A stretch of DNA of 64,000 nucleotides from Burkholderiales bacterium (lineage in GTDB: Bacteria > Pseudomonadota > Gammaproteobacteria > Burkholderiales > Casimicrobiaceae): assembly GCA_025927765.1 (NCBI GenBank), contig JAICKU010000011.1:1-64000 (forward strand), given 5' to 3'. Made by a program: the position numbers and the translations under genes. Numbering within the stretch: position 1 is the first letter of the stretch; every line of letters starts with the position of its first letter. Below are positions 53,356 through 62,022 of this stretch, piece after piece. The notes beneath the pieces are model-generated. The model was not told the origin of the DNA. It ran no database searches and was given only the letters and a program-made list of their open reading frames with translations.

Positions 53356-55986
53356 TCAATGCAGCCACCGCAGCACCTCCGTGCGCGCGAGCAGGTCGAG
53401 CATGCCCGCCGAATGCATGGCGCCGAACGCAAGCACGCCTATCAGGAGGTTCTTCGTCGCGACGTACGCGGCGATGTCGGCCGTGGTGCCCGCGCGGAAG
53501 TCGCGCTTCCACCAGCGGCCGTCCTTGATCCACGGCAGGTTCGCGCGCCGGCTCGCGACTTCATACACGCTCCAGCCGATCCACCACGCGATCACGACAG
53601 TCGGACCCACGTGCCCCGTGCCCGACAGCAGCCACAGCACGGTGACGACGACGGCGAGGCCGACACCCGCAGCCTTCAGCGCGTCGTGGTGATCGGCGCG
53701 CCACGGCAGGAGATGGAATTTCGCCTCTTCCCACAGCCAACGCAGAAGCGACGCCGACCGATCGGCGACGCGCAGCGGCACGTCGAGCGACGTGCGCGGC
53801 GTGGCTGCAGCGCGCGGCGGCGCGGCGAGCGAAACGATCGGGATGTAATAGCCGTTGCCGGCGATGCGCGTGAGCGGAATGCCCGCCTTCTCGCGCGCCT
53901 TGCGCTCCTTGGCGAGCGGCGGACACGCGTGCGTGTCGTAGTACAGCACCTGGCAGTCGAGGCACAGCAGGCATTCGCGCTGGTCGATGCGCCCCTGGTC
54001 GTCGATCGCCAGCGACGAGCACCCCTTCCCGCAGGCGTGGCAGCTCGTGCATTCCGCCTTGCGCTTCAGCGCGAAATTGCGAAACGTCGACGGAATGGCG
54101 AGGCCGGCGCCGAGCGGGCACAGGTACTTGCAGAACGGCCGCTCGGACAGCATCGCCCACACGAGGAGCGTCGCGAAGAACAGCGCGTAGGGCCACGAAC
54201 GATGCCATACGCCGACCAGGAACGTCGTCTTGAACGGCTCGACTTCGGCGAGCTTCTCGGCGGTGCCCATCGAATGGAACGACACGGCGAGCAGCAGCGC
54301 GAATACCGCGTACTTCACCCATTTCAGGCGGTCGTGCCAGCGCTTCGGCAACGCGAACTGGAAGCGCGCGAGGCCGAGCTTGCCGGCGAGGCGAAACGCG
54401 ACCTCCTGCAAGCTTCCATACGGGCAGAGCCAGCCGCAGAATAGGCCGCGGCCGACGAAGAACACGCCGGCGATCACGAACCACCAGAACACGAACACGA
54501 ACGGGTCGGAGAGGAAGAGCTCCCAGTGCCATTCGAAGATCAGTGCGTGGAACCACGTGAGCACCTGCGTGATGCTCGGCTGCGCCTTCAGATGGAAGCC
54601 GATGAAGCCCACGCCGAGCACGAGGAACCCATAGCGCGGCCATTCGACCCAGCGCTTGTCGCGGCGCGAGGCCCGGCGCACCAGCCGATCGCGCAGCGCA
54701 TAGGTGACGGACGCCGCACCCAGGATCAGCACCAGTGCCGCGAGGGGGAGCGCCTTCGCCTTCCACACGTCGATCCACGCCGCGTTCTCGACGGCGACGG
54801 CCGGCCGGCCGCCGTCGAGCATGCGCGCGGGCAGCCAGTACTCGCGCTCGAAGTTCACGAACGTCTTCGCGCCGCTCGCGCGGTCGACGCGATTGCCGAG
54901 GAACACCAGCCGCCACGGATACGCGGCGGAGAACGCGTGGTCGTGAACGATGAAGATGCCCGATTCGCGGAGCGCCGGCGCGCCCGCGGCCTCGATGCCG
55001 TACAGGTTGCGGTAGTCGGTGTCGCGGAACGTGAACGTGTCGTGGTCCTGCCGCAGGTGGATGCGGTCGAAGATGCCGCCGCGCACGAACGCCGAGCCCT
55101 TGAACGAGCCGGTGCCGTTCGCGGCGACGAAGATCGCGTGCTCGCCGGGTGCGAGGTCGGCCATGAGCCGCGCGTAGTTGGCGGCGCCGAGAATGCTGCG
55201 GCCGACGTCGGGCGCGACGAGGTCGCCGAAGTACATGTCGATGTACGGCTCGCCGGTCGCCGGCAGCCCGAGCTCGGACGGATGCACGGTGAGCCGCGCG
55301 ACGGCGCCTTCGTCGACGAGCTGCTTCCACGACATGGCCGCGTGGAATGGCGCGAGCTTCGCCGCCGGCCGCGGCTGCGCCTTCACGATGCCCACCTCGC
55401 GCGCGATCGCATACGCGCCCTGCATGATCGTCTGGTTCTCGGCGAGCACGGTCACCGTCGCGCCGCTGATCGCGTCGATCGCGCCGTTGTCGCCGTCGTG
55501 CGCCTTGCCGAGGTGCAGGCGCTCGGACGCGAGGCGGCCGACGAACTGGTGGATGAACTTCGACAGCGCGTCCTCGGGAATGCCGACGAGCAGGATCGGC
55601 TCCGAATGCTTCAGCACCTGCGCGCCCGTGATGTGTCCGCTCGTGTCCATGCCCACGAGCGTGACGAGCGGCTTGCCCGAATAGCCGGGGATGTCGACGA
55701 CGTCGGTCGACAGGAACACGTACCCTACGAGCCGGCGCTTGTCGCCGTGTCCGTCGTACGCCTCGACGTACGGCGGATGGCCCTTCCGCGTGGAAAAGCC
55801 GTCCGCCTCGTGCAATACGTTCCGGCATGCGACGAGCGCGCAAAGATCCGGGGCGGACGCAAGGTCGGCGGGCAGCGCCGCTTCGTACGCGCCACCCCAC
55901 GCGCCGCTCGCGAGGATCGCGAACGGCGCGGCGAGGAGGAAACGCCCGAGGATCAGCCCCCGGGCGCAAACACGACGACCGACCAT
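53356..55986 (-). CDS. nosR: NosR, polyferredoxin-type electron donor/regulator for N2O reductase
   Basis: An 876-residue membrane flavoprotein/iron-sulfur protein. Signal (GRFLLAAPFAILASGAWGG), periplasmic FMN-binding domain with the ApbE flavinylation site IDAISGATVTV (about 146-156), several membrane helices, two Cys motifs in the membrane core (FCGWLCPYGSLQE, CKYLCPLGAG) and two ferredoxin-type clusters (CTSCHACGKGC, CLLCLDC). The final ~110 residues are an added hydrophobic region with three likely helices (LKAAGVGLAVVVTVLWLLSG, VVIAWWIGWSVYEVAS, LLIGVLAFGAMH), making it longer than the ~720-780 residues usual for NosR. It feeds electrons to NosZ. Its stop is 20 bp from the nosD start and its ATG 4 bp from the nosZ stop. 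Confidence 0.94.
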   Translation of the reverse strand: MVGRRVCARGLILGRFLLAAPFAILASGAWGGAYEAALPADLASAPDLCALVACRNVLHEADGFSTRKGHPPYVEAYDGHGDKRRLVGYVFLSTDVVDIPGYSGKPLVTLVGMDTSGHITGAQVLKHSEPILLVGIPEDALSKFIHQFVGRLASERLHLGKAHDGDNGAIDAISGATVTVLAENQTIMQGAYAIAREVGIVKAQPRPAAKLAPFHAAMSWKQLVDEGAVARLTVHPSELGLPATGEPYIDMYFGDLVAPDVGRSILGAANYARLMADLAPGEHAIFVAANGTGSFKGSAFVRGGIFDRIHLRQDHDTFTFRDTDYRNLYGIEAAGAPALRESGIFIVHDHAFSAAYPWRLVFLGNRVDRASGAKTFVNFEREYWLPARMLDGGRPAVAVENAAWIDVWKAKALPLAALVLILGAASVTYALRDRLVRRASRRDKRWVEWPRYGFLVLGVGFIGFHLKAQPSITQVLTWFHALIFEWHWELFLSDPFVFVFWWFVIAGVFFVGRGLFCGWLCPYGSLQEVAFRLAGKLGLARFQFALPKRWHDRLKWVKYAVFALLLAVSFHSMGTAEKLAEVEPFKTTFLVGVWHRSWPYALFFATLLVWAMLSERPFCKYLCPLGAGLAIPSTFRNFALKRKAECTSCHACGKGCSSLAIDDQGRIDQRECLLCLDCQVLYYDTHACPPLAKERKAREKAGIPLTRIAGNGYYIPIVSLAAPPRAAATPRTSLDVPLRVADRSASLLRWLWEEAKFHLLPWRADHHDALKAAGVGLAVVVTVLWLLSGTGHVGPTVVIAWWIGWSVYEVASRRANLPWIKDGRWWKRDFRAGTTADIAAYVATKNLLIGVLAFGAMHSAGMLDLLARTEVLRWLH

Positions 55987-55990
55987 CGAA

Positions 55991-57955
55991 TCATGCTTCG
56001 ACGATCATCCGGCCGCGCATCTCGAGGTGCAGCGCATGGCAGAAGTGCGTGCAGTAGTACCAGAACACACCCGGCTTGTCGGCCTTGAACGTGACCGACG
56101 CCGTCTGCTGCGGATTGACGATGAAGTTGATGTCGTAGTGCGACAGCCCGAAGCCGTGCGTCAGGTCCTCGACGGTGTCGTGGTTCGTGAGGATGATCGT
56201 CACCTCGTCGCCCTGCTTCACGCTGAACTGCGGCAGGCTGTACGTCGGCGCCACCGACGCGATGCGCACCGTCACCTTGCGCCCTTCCCGGGCGACGCCC
56301 GACTCCTCGAACTTCTTCACCGCGTGCGGGAAGTCCGACATCGCGTACACCTGCTTCGTCTTCAGGACGTCGCGGCGCACGATGATCGCGTCGTGCGGTT
56401 CCGGATATGCGGTGTGGTCGTGGATCAGCTTCATCTTGTCGCCGCCGATGTCGATCAGCTGCTCGGTCTCGACGTGCAGCGGGCCCACCGGCAGGAAGCG
56501 GTCCTTCGAGAACTTGTTGCCCGAGTTGAAGAACCTGCCGTCGGCCTCCTTGGTCTCGCCCATCGACGAGTAGCCGTGCCCCGGCTGGTAATGGACGTCG
56601 ATGCGATCGACGACCGCCTGCACCGTCTTGTCGCCCTTGTACTGCGCGATCGCCTTGTCGATGTTCCACTTGACGATCTGGCTGTCGAGGAAGAGCGTGG
56701 TGAACGCGTTGCCCTTGCCGTCGAACGCCGTGTGCAGCGGACCGAGACCCACTTCCGGCTCGGCGACCACCGCATCGCGCGGCTCCTTCAATCCACCGTC
56801 GAACCACTTCAGCACGAGCTCGTGCGCGATCACCGTCGTCGTCGGGGACAGCTTGCCCGAGCAGACGAAGTACTTGCCGTCGGGGCTGATGTTGACGCCA
56901 TGCGGGTTCTTCGGTACGGGCACGTAGCAGGTGAGCGCCGTCTTCGGGTCCGCGTTCGCGGCTTGCGTGCCGTCGACGACCGGAATCCCGGAGTCGCCGA
57001 GCGTGAACGTCTTGCCGGCCTTCACGGCGGCCTCGATGCGCGCGACGTTGAAGAACACGCAGGCGTCGCGCTCGGCCGACATCATTTCCTGGAAGACGAG
57101 GCCGTTCTCGGTGTTGTACTGGTTGCACGCGGCGAGCTTGCCGTCGTACGAGGTGGCGCAAAGGTCCATGTTGCCGTCGACCTTCACCTGCCAGCGCGGC
57201 CCCATCGTCTCCGCGTCGACGCAGGTGAAGAGGCACGCATACTTCTTCGCGTCGTCGACGTCCGCCTTCTTCGCCGAGAACGGAATGTGGAACTCGGCGC
57301 CGCAGAACACGCGCGTCGTGTGGTTGACGGCGGCATCGACCGGATCGCGCTTGTCGGTGAAGATGCCGTGGAAGCCCTGCACGTTCGGGATCTCGGTGAT
57401 CCGGTCGCACTCCATGTAATCGCCGCGGATGCGCGCGATGCGGGCGTTCAGCTTGTCGTTGACGAAGAAGTACTTGCCGTCGTACGTGCCGTCGGTGTAC
57501 GAGCCGTGCACGTGGTGCGTGTCGCCGGTGTGGTACCTGAGGCTCCCGTCGGCCTTGCAGCCGAGGATCTTCTTCGACTCGTTGGTGATGCCCCAGCCGA
57601 CCATCGGGTCGACGTTGAACACCGGGATACGCTTGATCGTGCGCCCGGACGGCAGGCCGAAGATGCGCACTTCGCCCGAGTGGCCGCCGCTCGAGATGAT
57701 GTAGTAATCGTCGAGCTGGCCGGGCGGCACCTCGTAGCGCGTCTTCGCGTCGATCGCCGCTGCGGGTGCCGCCGCCTGGTGCTCGCCCGCCGCCTTCGCT
57801 TGCGCCGACTTGCTGTCGGCAGGCGCTTCGCCGCACGCCGCGAGTGCGGCACCGAGTCCGGTGGCGGCGATGCCCGCGCATGCCGTGCCGAGGAAGCTGC
57901 GCCGCGCAACGCTCTCGGGAACGTGCACCGCGCGGTCCTGCTCTCTGGTTTTCAT
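55991..57955 (-). CDS. nosZ: nitrous oxide reductase NosZ (Tat-exported, clade I type)
   Basis: A 654-residue periplasmic multicopper enzyme that reduces N2O to N2. Tat signal VARRSFLGTACAGIAATGLGAALAACG; seven-bladed propeller holding CuZ (His-rich segments GGHSGEVR, THHVHGSY, EFHIPF, NPHGVNI, DVHYQPGHGYS); C-terminal cupredoxin domain with the CuA site CTHFCHALHLEMRGRM. The Tat signal and NosR/ApbE context mark clade I. I use the ATG at 57955 rather than the TTG at 57964. It is the first gene of nosZRDFYL-apbE; an FNR-type box lies about 58 bp upstream. Confidence 0.97.
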   Translation of the reverse strand: MKTREQDRAVHVPESVARRSFLGTACAGIAATGLGAALAACGEAPADSKSAQAKAAGEHQAAAPAAAIDAKTRYEVPPGQLDDYYIISSGGHSGEVRIFGLPSGRTIKRIPVFNVDPMVGWGITNESKKILGCKADGSLRYHTGDTHHVHGSYTDGTYDGKYFFVNDKLNARIARIRGDYMECDRITEIPNVQGFHGIFTDKRDPVDAAVNHTTRVFCGAEFHIPFSAKKADVDDAKKYACLFTCVDAETMGPRWQVKVDGNMDLCATSYDGKLAACNQYNTENGLVFQEMMSAERDACVFFNVARIEAAVKAGKTFTLGDSGIPVVDGTQAANADPKTALTCYVPVPKNPHGVNISPDGKYFVCSGKLSPTTTVIAHELVLKWFDGGLKEPRDAVVAEPEVGLGPLHTAFDGKGNAFTTLFLDSQIVKWNIDKAIAQYKGDKTVQAVVDRIDVHYQPGHGYSSMGETKEADGRFFNSGNKFSKDRFLPVGPLHVETEQLIDIGGDKMKLIHDHTAYPEPHDAIIVRRDVLKTKQVYAMSDFPHAVKKFEESGVAREGRKVTVRIASVAPTYSLPQFSVKQGDEVTIILTNHDTVEDLTHGFGLSHYDINFIVNPQQTASVTFKADKPGVFWYYCTHFCHALHLEMRGRMIVEA

Positions 57956-58013
57956 CGCTTTCAATGACGCCGTTGGGATGGCGGCATGAAATCACGTCGC
58001 GCGCGTTCGCGCG

Positions 58014-58027
58014 TTGACGGCGGTCAA
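58014..58027 (-). promoter_or_regulatory. FNR/DNR-type box upstream of nosZ
   Basis: TTGACGGCGGTCAA is a perfect palindrome of the FNR/CRP-family form TTGAC-N4-GTCAA, one base per half-site from the consensus TTGAT-N4-ATCAA. It lies between the ptsI stop and the nosZ start, centred about 65 bp upstream of the nosZ ATG, a normal place for an anaerobic activator site at -41.5. No convincing -10 was assigned. Confidence 0.65.
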
Positions 58028-58076
58028 AGGGACATCGACGTGCGCCGTGTCCCGTGCGGACCGGCGCGGCGACGTT

Positions 58077-59819
58077 TCAGGCCAGCGCGTTCAGCCGTTC
58101 GAGCAGCGCCTTGAGACGCTCCGGATCGTCGACGCGGCGGATGCGATCGACGATCGACGCGCCGGCCGCGATGTTCGTTTGCAGCACGCGATGCTTGACC
58201 GTGAGGAGCTGCGACGGATGCATCGAGAACTCGCGCAGGCCGAGGCCCAGCAGGAGCCGCGTGAGCTCCTGCTCGCCGGCCATCTCGCCGCACACGGCGA
58301 TCGGCCGGCCCGCCTTCGTCGCGCTGCCGATCGCGAGGCCGATCAGCTTCAGCACTGCAGGATGCAGCGGATCGTACAGATGCGACACCGCCTCGTCGGC
58401 GCGATCGACGGCGAGCGTGTACTGGATGAGATCGTTGGTGCCGATCGACAGGAAATCGAGCTTGCGCAGGAACGCGCCGATCGACAGCACGGCGGCAGGG
58501 ATCTCGATCATCCCGCCGATTTTCGTGTCCGGCCTGAACGGCACGCCCTGCTCGGCGAGCGTCGCCTTCGCGCGCTCGATCATCGCGAACGTCTGGTCGA
58601 TCTCCGACACCGACGCGAGCATCGGAATCAGGATGCGCACGTTGCCGTAATGCGAGGCGCGCAGGATCGCGCGGAGCTGCGTCTGGAAGAGCCGCGGTTC
58701 GGCAAGGCAGAAGCGGACCGCGCGAAGCCCGAGCGCCGGATTGGGCGCGACGCGCGTCAACTCGAATTCGTGCGGCTGCTTGTCGGCGCCCAAGTCGAAC
58801 GTGCGGATCGTGACCGGCTTGCCCTGCATGCCCTCGGCGACCTTGCGATACGCCTCGAACTGCTCGTCCTCGGACGGCAGGTCGTTGCGATTGAGGAACA
58901 GGAACTCGGAGCGGAACAGTCCCACGCCTGCCGCGCCGTTGGCGTTCGCCTGGTCGATGTCCTCGGGCAGCTCGATGTTCGCCTCGAGCTCGACGCGAAC
59001 GCCGTCGAGCGTTTCCGCGCGCTTGCTGCGAAGACGCCGCAGTTTCTGCCGCGCGAGCTCGAGCTCGTCCTGGCGCAACCGGTATTCGCCGAGTACCGAG
59101 CGGTCGGGATTGACGATCACGACATGCCGGCCGCCGTCGACGATCAGCATCTCGCCTTCGCGGATCAGCTGCCGCGCGTTGTGCGTCGCGACCACCGCTG
59201 GCACGTTGAGGCTCCGCGCGACGATGGCGGTGTGCGACGTCGCGCCGCCGAGGTCGGTGAGGAACGCGGCGAAGTGGTGATGCTTGAACTGGATCACGTC
59301 GGCGGGCGACAGGTCGTGCGCGACGAGGATCGTCTGCTCCTCCGCCGACGGCGACGGCAGCGTGCCGGGCCGTCCCATCAGCCGCTTCAGCACGCGCTCG
59401 CCCACCTGCACGACGTCGGCCTTGCGCTCGCGCAGGTACGGATCCTCGATCTGGTCGAACTGCTCCACGAGCACGTTCATCTGCAGCGTCAGCGCCCACT
59501 CGGCGTTGCAGCGCTGCTCGACGATGATCCGCTTCGGCGCTTCGGACAGCGTCGGGTCGTTGAGGATCATCCAGTGCACGTCGAGGAACGCGCCGAACTC
59601 GCCGGGCACGTCGCCGCTCGTCAACGCGGTGTGCAGCCCTTCGAGCTCGTGCTGCACCTCGGCGACGGCACTTTCGAAGCGCGCGATCTCGCTTTCGACC
59701 TGCGACTTCGGGATCGTGTAGTGCGCGACTTCCCGCGTCGCATGCGAGACGAGCTGCGCGCGGCCGATCGCAATGCCGCTCGACACGCCGACGCCATGCA
59801 GCGCGAAGCTCACCGTCAT
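58077..59819 (-). CDS. ptsI: phosphoenolpyruvate-protein phosphotransferase (PTS enzyme I)
   Basis: A 580-residue enzyme I that moves phosphate from PEP to HPr. The phosphorylated histidine lies in DLGGATSHTAIVARSLNVPAVV (about 185-206); the PEP-binding domain has GVGLFRSEFLFL, IRTFDLGADKQPHE and the C-terminal IAVCGEMAGEQELTRLLLGLGLREFSM. Length is typical. It is the last gene of gshB-EIIA(Man)-HPr-EI. With no EIIB/EIIC sugar permease in view, the chain is probably regulatory, as in other Betaproteobacteria. Confidence 0.96.
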   Translation of the reverse strand: MTVSFALHGVGVSSGIAIGRAQLVSHATREVAHYTIPKSQVESEIARFESAVAEVQHELEGLHTALTSGDVPGEFGAFLDVHWMILNDPTLSEAPKRIIVEQRCNAEWALTLQMNVLVEQFDQIEDPYLRERKADVVQVGERVLKRLMGRPGTLPSPSAEEQTILVAHDLSPADVIQFKHHHFAAFLTDLGGATSHTAIVARSLNVPAVVATHNARQLIREGEMLIVDGGRHVVIVNPDRSVLGEYRLRQDELELARQKLRRLRSKRAETLDGVRVELEANIELPEDIDQANANGAAGVGLFRSEFLFLNRNDLPSEDEQFEAYRKVAEGMQGKPVTIRTFDLGADKQPHEFELTRVAPNPALGLRAVRFCLAEPRLFQTQLRAILRASHYGNVRILIPMLASVSEIDQTFAMIERAKATLAEQGVPFRPDTKIGGMIEIPAAVLSIGAFLRKLDFLSIGTNDLIQYTLAVDRADEAVSHLYDPLHPAVLKLIGLAIGSATKAGRPIAVCGEMAGEQELTRLLLGLGLREFSMHPSQLLTVKHRVLQTNIAAGASIVDRIRRVDDPERLKALLERLNALA

Positions 59820-59850
59820 CGCGTCACCTCGCGACGCATGCGTTCCGGCA

Positions 59851-60120
59851 CTATCCGCCTTCGCCGAAGCAATCGGCGACGAGCGCGCAGATCGCGTCCA
59901 TCGCCGGCACTTCGTCGGGACCTGCGATCTCGACGGTGATCTTCGAGCCCTTGCCGGCCGCGAGCATCATCACGCCCATGATGCTCTTCGCGTTGACCTT
60001 GCGGCCGTTGCGCTCGACGTGCACGTCGCTGTCGAACTTTGCCGCGAGCTGCGTGAGCTTCGCCGATGCCCGAGCGTGCAACCCGAGCTTGTTGACGATC
60101 TCGATCTCGCGCCGGAGCAT
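59851..60120 (-). CDS. ptsH: HPr phosphocarrier protein
   Basis: An 89-residue HPr: phospho-His in KLGLHARASAKL (about 15-26) and the regulatory Ser region NAKSIMGVMMLAAGKGS (about 43-60). It passes phosphate from enzyme I to the mannose-type EIIA encoded just upstream. The ptsI start follows after 31 bp. Confidence 0.96.
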   Translation of the reverse strand: MLRREIEIVNKLGLHARASAKLTQLAAKFDSDVHVERNGRKVNAKSIMGVMMLAAGKGSKITVEIAGPDEVPAMDAICALVADCFGEGG

Positions 60121-60135
60121 GCTCAGTCGCGAAGG

Positions 60136-60173
60136 GCCGCCCCGAGCGAGCGGTCCGCCCAGCGGGGGGCGGC
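60136..60173. other. GC-rich hairpin between the EIIA(Man) and ptsH genes
   Basis: The 84-bp gap 60121-60204 contains an 8-bp inverted repeat, GCCGCCCC (60136-60143) and GGGGCGGC (60166-60173), with a 22-base loop. It has no T-run and is unrelated to the GGGTCAG repeats. It could tune expression between the two PTS genes or be incidental in such GC-rich sequence. Confidence 0.4.
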
Positions 60174-60204
60174 GAGCTCTGCGAGCGTGGAGGGCGCTTT
60201 CATT

Positions 60205-60585
60205 CTAGACGCGCAGCACGCCTTCGCAGCCGCCCGATACGGCCTTGCGCACGATCGTGTCCATGCCGCGGTCGCGATACGTGAACGTGCGCACGAGCAT
60301 CGGCAGGTTCACGCCGGCGATCACTTCGACGCGGCCGCGCTCGACGAGCTTCAGCGCGAGGTTGCACGGCGTCGCGCCGTAGAGGTCGGCGAACACGACG
60401 ACGCCGTCGCCGCCGTCGACGGCGGCCACCGCTTCCTGCGCACGTGGCAACAGCGTGAGCGGATCGTCGTCGGCGTCGACGGCGAACGCCGCGAGCTGCG
60501 GGGGTCGCGTACCGAGCACGTGCGTCAGCGCCGCGACCAGGCTTTCGGCGAGCGCGCCGTGCGCGACGACGAGGATGCCGACCAT
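60205..60585 (-). CDS. PTS EIIA component, mannose/fructose type
   Basis: A 126-residue EIIA(Man)-family protein. The phosphorylation site is the His in GILVVAHGALAESL (residue ~9), and VFADLYGATPCNLA plus IAGVNLPMLVRTF are the usual family blocks. In Betaproteobacteria such single EIIA proteins, encoded next to gshB and ptsHI, serve regulatory rather than transport roles. It lies 4 bp after gshB. Confidence 0.93.
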   Translation of the reverse strand: MVGILVVAHGALAESLVAALTHVLGTRPPQLAAFAVDADDDPLTLLPRAQEAVAAVDGGDGVVVFADLYGATPCNLALKLVERGRVEVIAGVNLPMLVRTFTYRDRGMDTIVRKAVSGGCEGVLRV

Positions 60586-60589
60586 CGGG

Positions 60590-61537
60590 TCACGCGAGCC
60601 CGCAGGCCTCGAGCAGTCGTGATGCGAACAGCGCGCCGACGTCGAAGCCCGACTGCTCGGTGATCTCGACGAAGCAGGTCGGGCTCGTCACGTTCACTTC
60701 GGTCAGGTAGTCCCCGATCACGTCGATGCCGACGACGAGCATGCCGGCCGCCCACAGCGGCTTCGCCAGCGCCTCGCCGATCTCGCGGTCGCGCGCCGAC
60801 AGCGGCTGCGCGACGCCGCGGCCGCCCGCCGCCAGGTTGCCGCGCGTTTCGCCGGGCTTGGGGATGCGGGCGAGCGACCAGGGCACGACCTCGCCGCCGA
60901 TCAGCAGGATGCGCTTGTCGCCCTGGCGAATCGCCGGGATGAAGCGCTGCGCCATCACACTGCGCGTGCCGAGCTGCGATACGGTCTCGACGATCACGTT
61001 GCGGTTCGGGTCGTCGTCGCGCACGCGGAAGACGGACACGCCGCCCATGCCGTCGAGCGGCTTCACGATCACGTCACCCTGCTCGTCGATGAATGCGTCG
61101 ATGCGCGCCTCGTCGCGGCTCACGAGCGTGGGCGCGATGAACTCGCGGAATTCGGCGATCGCCATCTTCTCGTTGTAGTCGCGGATCCCGCGCGGCTTGT
61201 TGAACACGCGGGCGCCTTCGCGCTCGGCCGCTTCGAGCAGGTACGTCGCGTAGACGTATTCCATGTCGAACGGCGGGTCCTTGCGCATCAGCACCGCGGC
61301 GAAATCGCTCAGGCGACGATCCTCGGGCTCGCCCGCCGAGTACCAGCGGTGGTCATCATCGTGCAGCTCGAGCGGCGTGACGAGGGCGCCGGTGACGCCG
61401 TCGCGCCAGTACATCTCGGACGGCTGCGTCGCCCAGATCCGGTGCCCCCGCGCGGCGAGCGCCCGCATCATCGCGATGCTCGTGTCCTTGTAGGCCTTGA
61501 GCAGCGGCAGCGGGTCGAGGATGAAGGCGAAGTCCAT
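60590..61537 (-). CDS. gshB: glutathione synthetase
   Basis: A 315-residue ATP-grasp ligase that joins gamma-glutamylcysteine and glycine. It begins FAFILDPLPLLKAYKDTSIAMM, with FNKPRGIRDYNEKMAI, VIVKPLDGMGGVSVFRV (ATP-grasp Lys) and GIDVIGDYLTEVNVTSPTCFVEI near the end. The ATG at 61537 gives the family N-terminus; the track ORF extends 438 bp upstream without homology and overlaps the dodecin gene. First gene of the gshB-PTS operon. Confidence 0.95.
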   Translation of the reverse strand: MDFAFILDPLPLLKAYKDTSIAMMRALAARGHRIWATQPSEMYWRDGVTGALVTPLELHDDDHRWYSAGEPEDRRLSDFAAVLMRKDPPFDMEYVYATYLLEAAEREGARVFNKPRGIRDYNEKMAIAEFREFIAPTLVSRDEARIDAFIDEQGDVIVKPLDGMGGVSVFRVRDDDPNRNVIVETVSQLGTRSVMAQRFIPAIRQGDKRILLIGGEVVPWSLARIPKPGETRGNLAAGGRGVAQPLSARDREIGEALAKPLWAAGMLVVGIDVIGDYLTEVNVTSPTCFVEITEQSGFDVGALFASRLLEACGLA

Positions 61538-61668
61538 GGCGGTCGGGTGCGGGTTGCGCCGGCATCGCGAAGCGTCGACGCCAGGATGGCGGGCCTGCCG
61601 CGCGGCCATCGTACCGCATCTCGCAAACCCGGACGGGCGAGATCCCCGCCCGGGCTGCACGCCCGGCG

Positions 61669-61893
61669 TCAGCCCTCGTACTTGAACGAGAGCTGCAGCC
61701 GCGTGCGGAACGCGACGATCTTCCCGCCGTCGATCTTCACGTCGAGCTTCTGCACCTCGGCGATGCGCAGGTCCCGCAGGGACTTGCTCGCCATTTCCAC
61801 CGCGTTCCTCGCCGCGTCCTCCCAGGACGCGTCGCTGCTGCCGACCACGTCGATGACGCGATAGACGCCTTCCGTCGATGCCGTGTCCGCCAT
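61669..61893 (-). CDS. dodecin family flavin-binding protein
   Basis: A 74-residue dodecin: YRVIDVVGSSDASWEDAARNAVEMASKSLRDLRIAEV with a beta-strand end (KIVAFRTRLQLSFKYE). Dodecins form dodecameric shells that store flavins (FMN/FAD) in the cytoplasm. The conserved Trp that stacks on flavin is present in ASWEDA. Start at ATG 61893 preceded by AAGGAGGTCAAC on the coding strand. Stands alone, with gaps of about 130 bp on each side. Confidence 0.93.
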   Translation of the reverse strand: MADTASTEGVYRVIDVVGSSDASWEDAARNAVEMASKSLRDLRIAEVQKLDVKIDGGKIVAFRTRLQLSFKYEG

Positions 61894-62022
61894 GTTGACC
61901 TCCTTCGATTGGCGACAAACGTGCCCGGGGAGAATCTGCGCGAGCGGCCCGCCGGGCACCGCAAGCTGCCGGCACGATCCACGATACTCACTCGTGCCGT
62001 GCACGACAACCGCGCCGCATCG

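Noticed and set aside
53561-55969. 802-residue minus-strand ORF in another frame of nosR
   Set aside because: Arg-rich frame shadow of nosR; no family motif.
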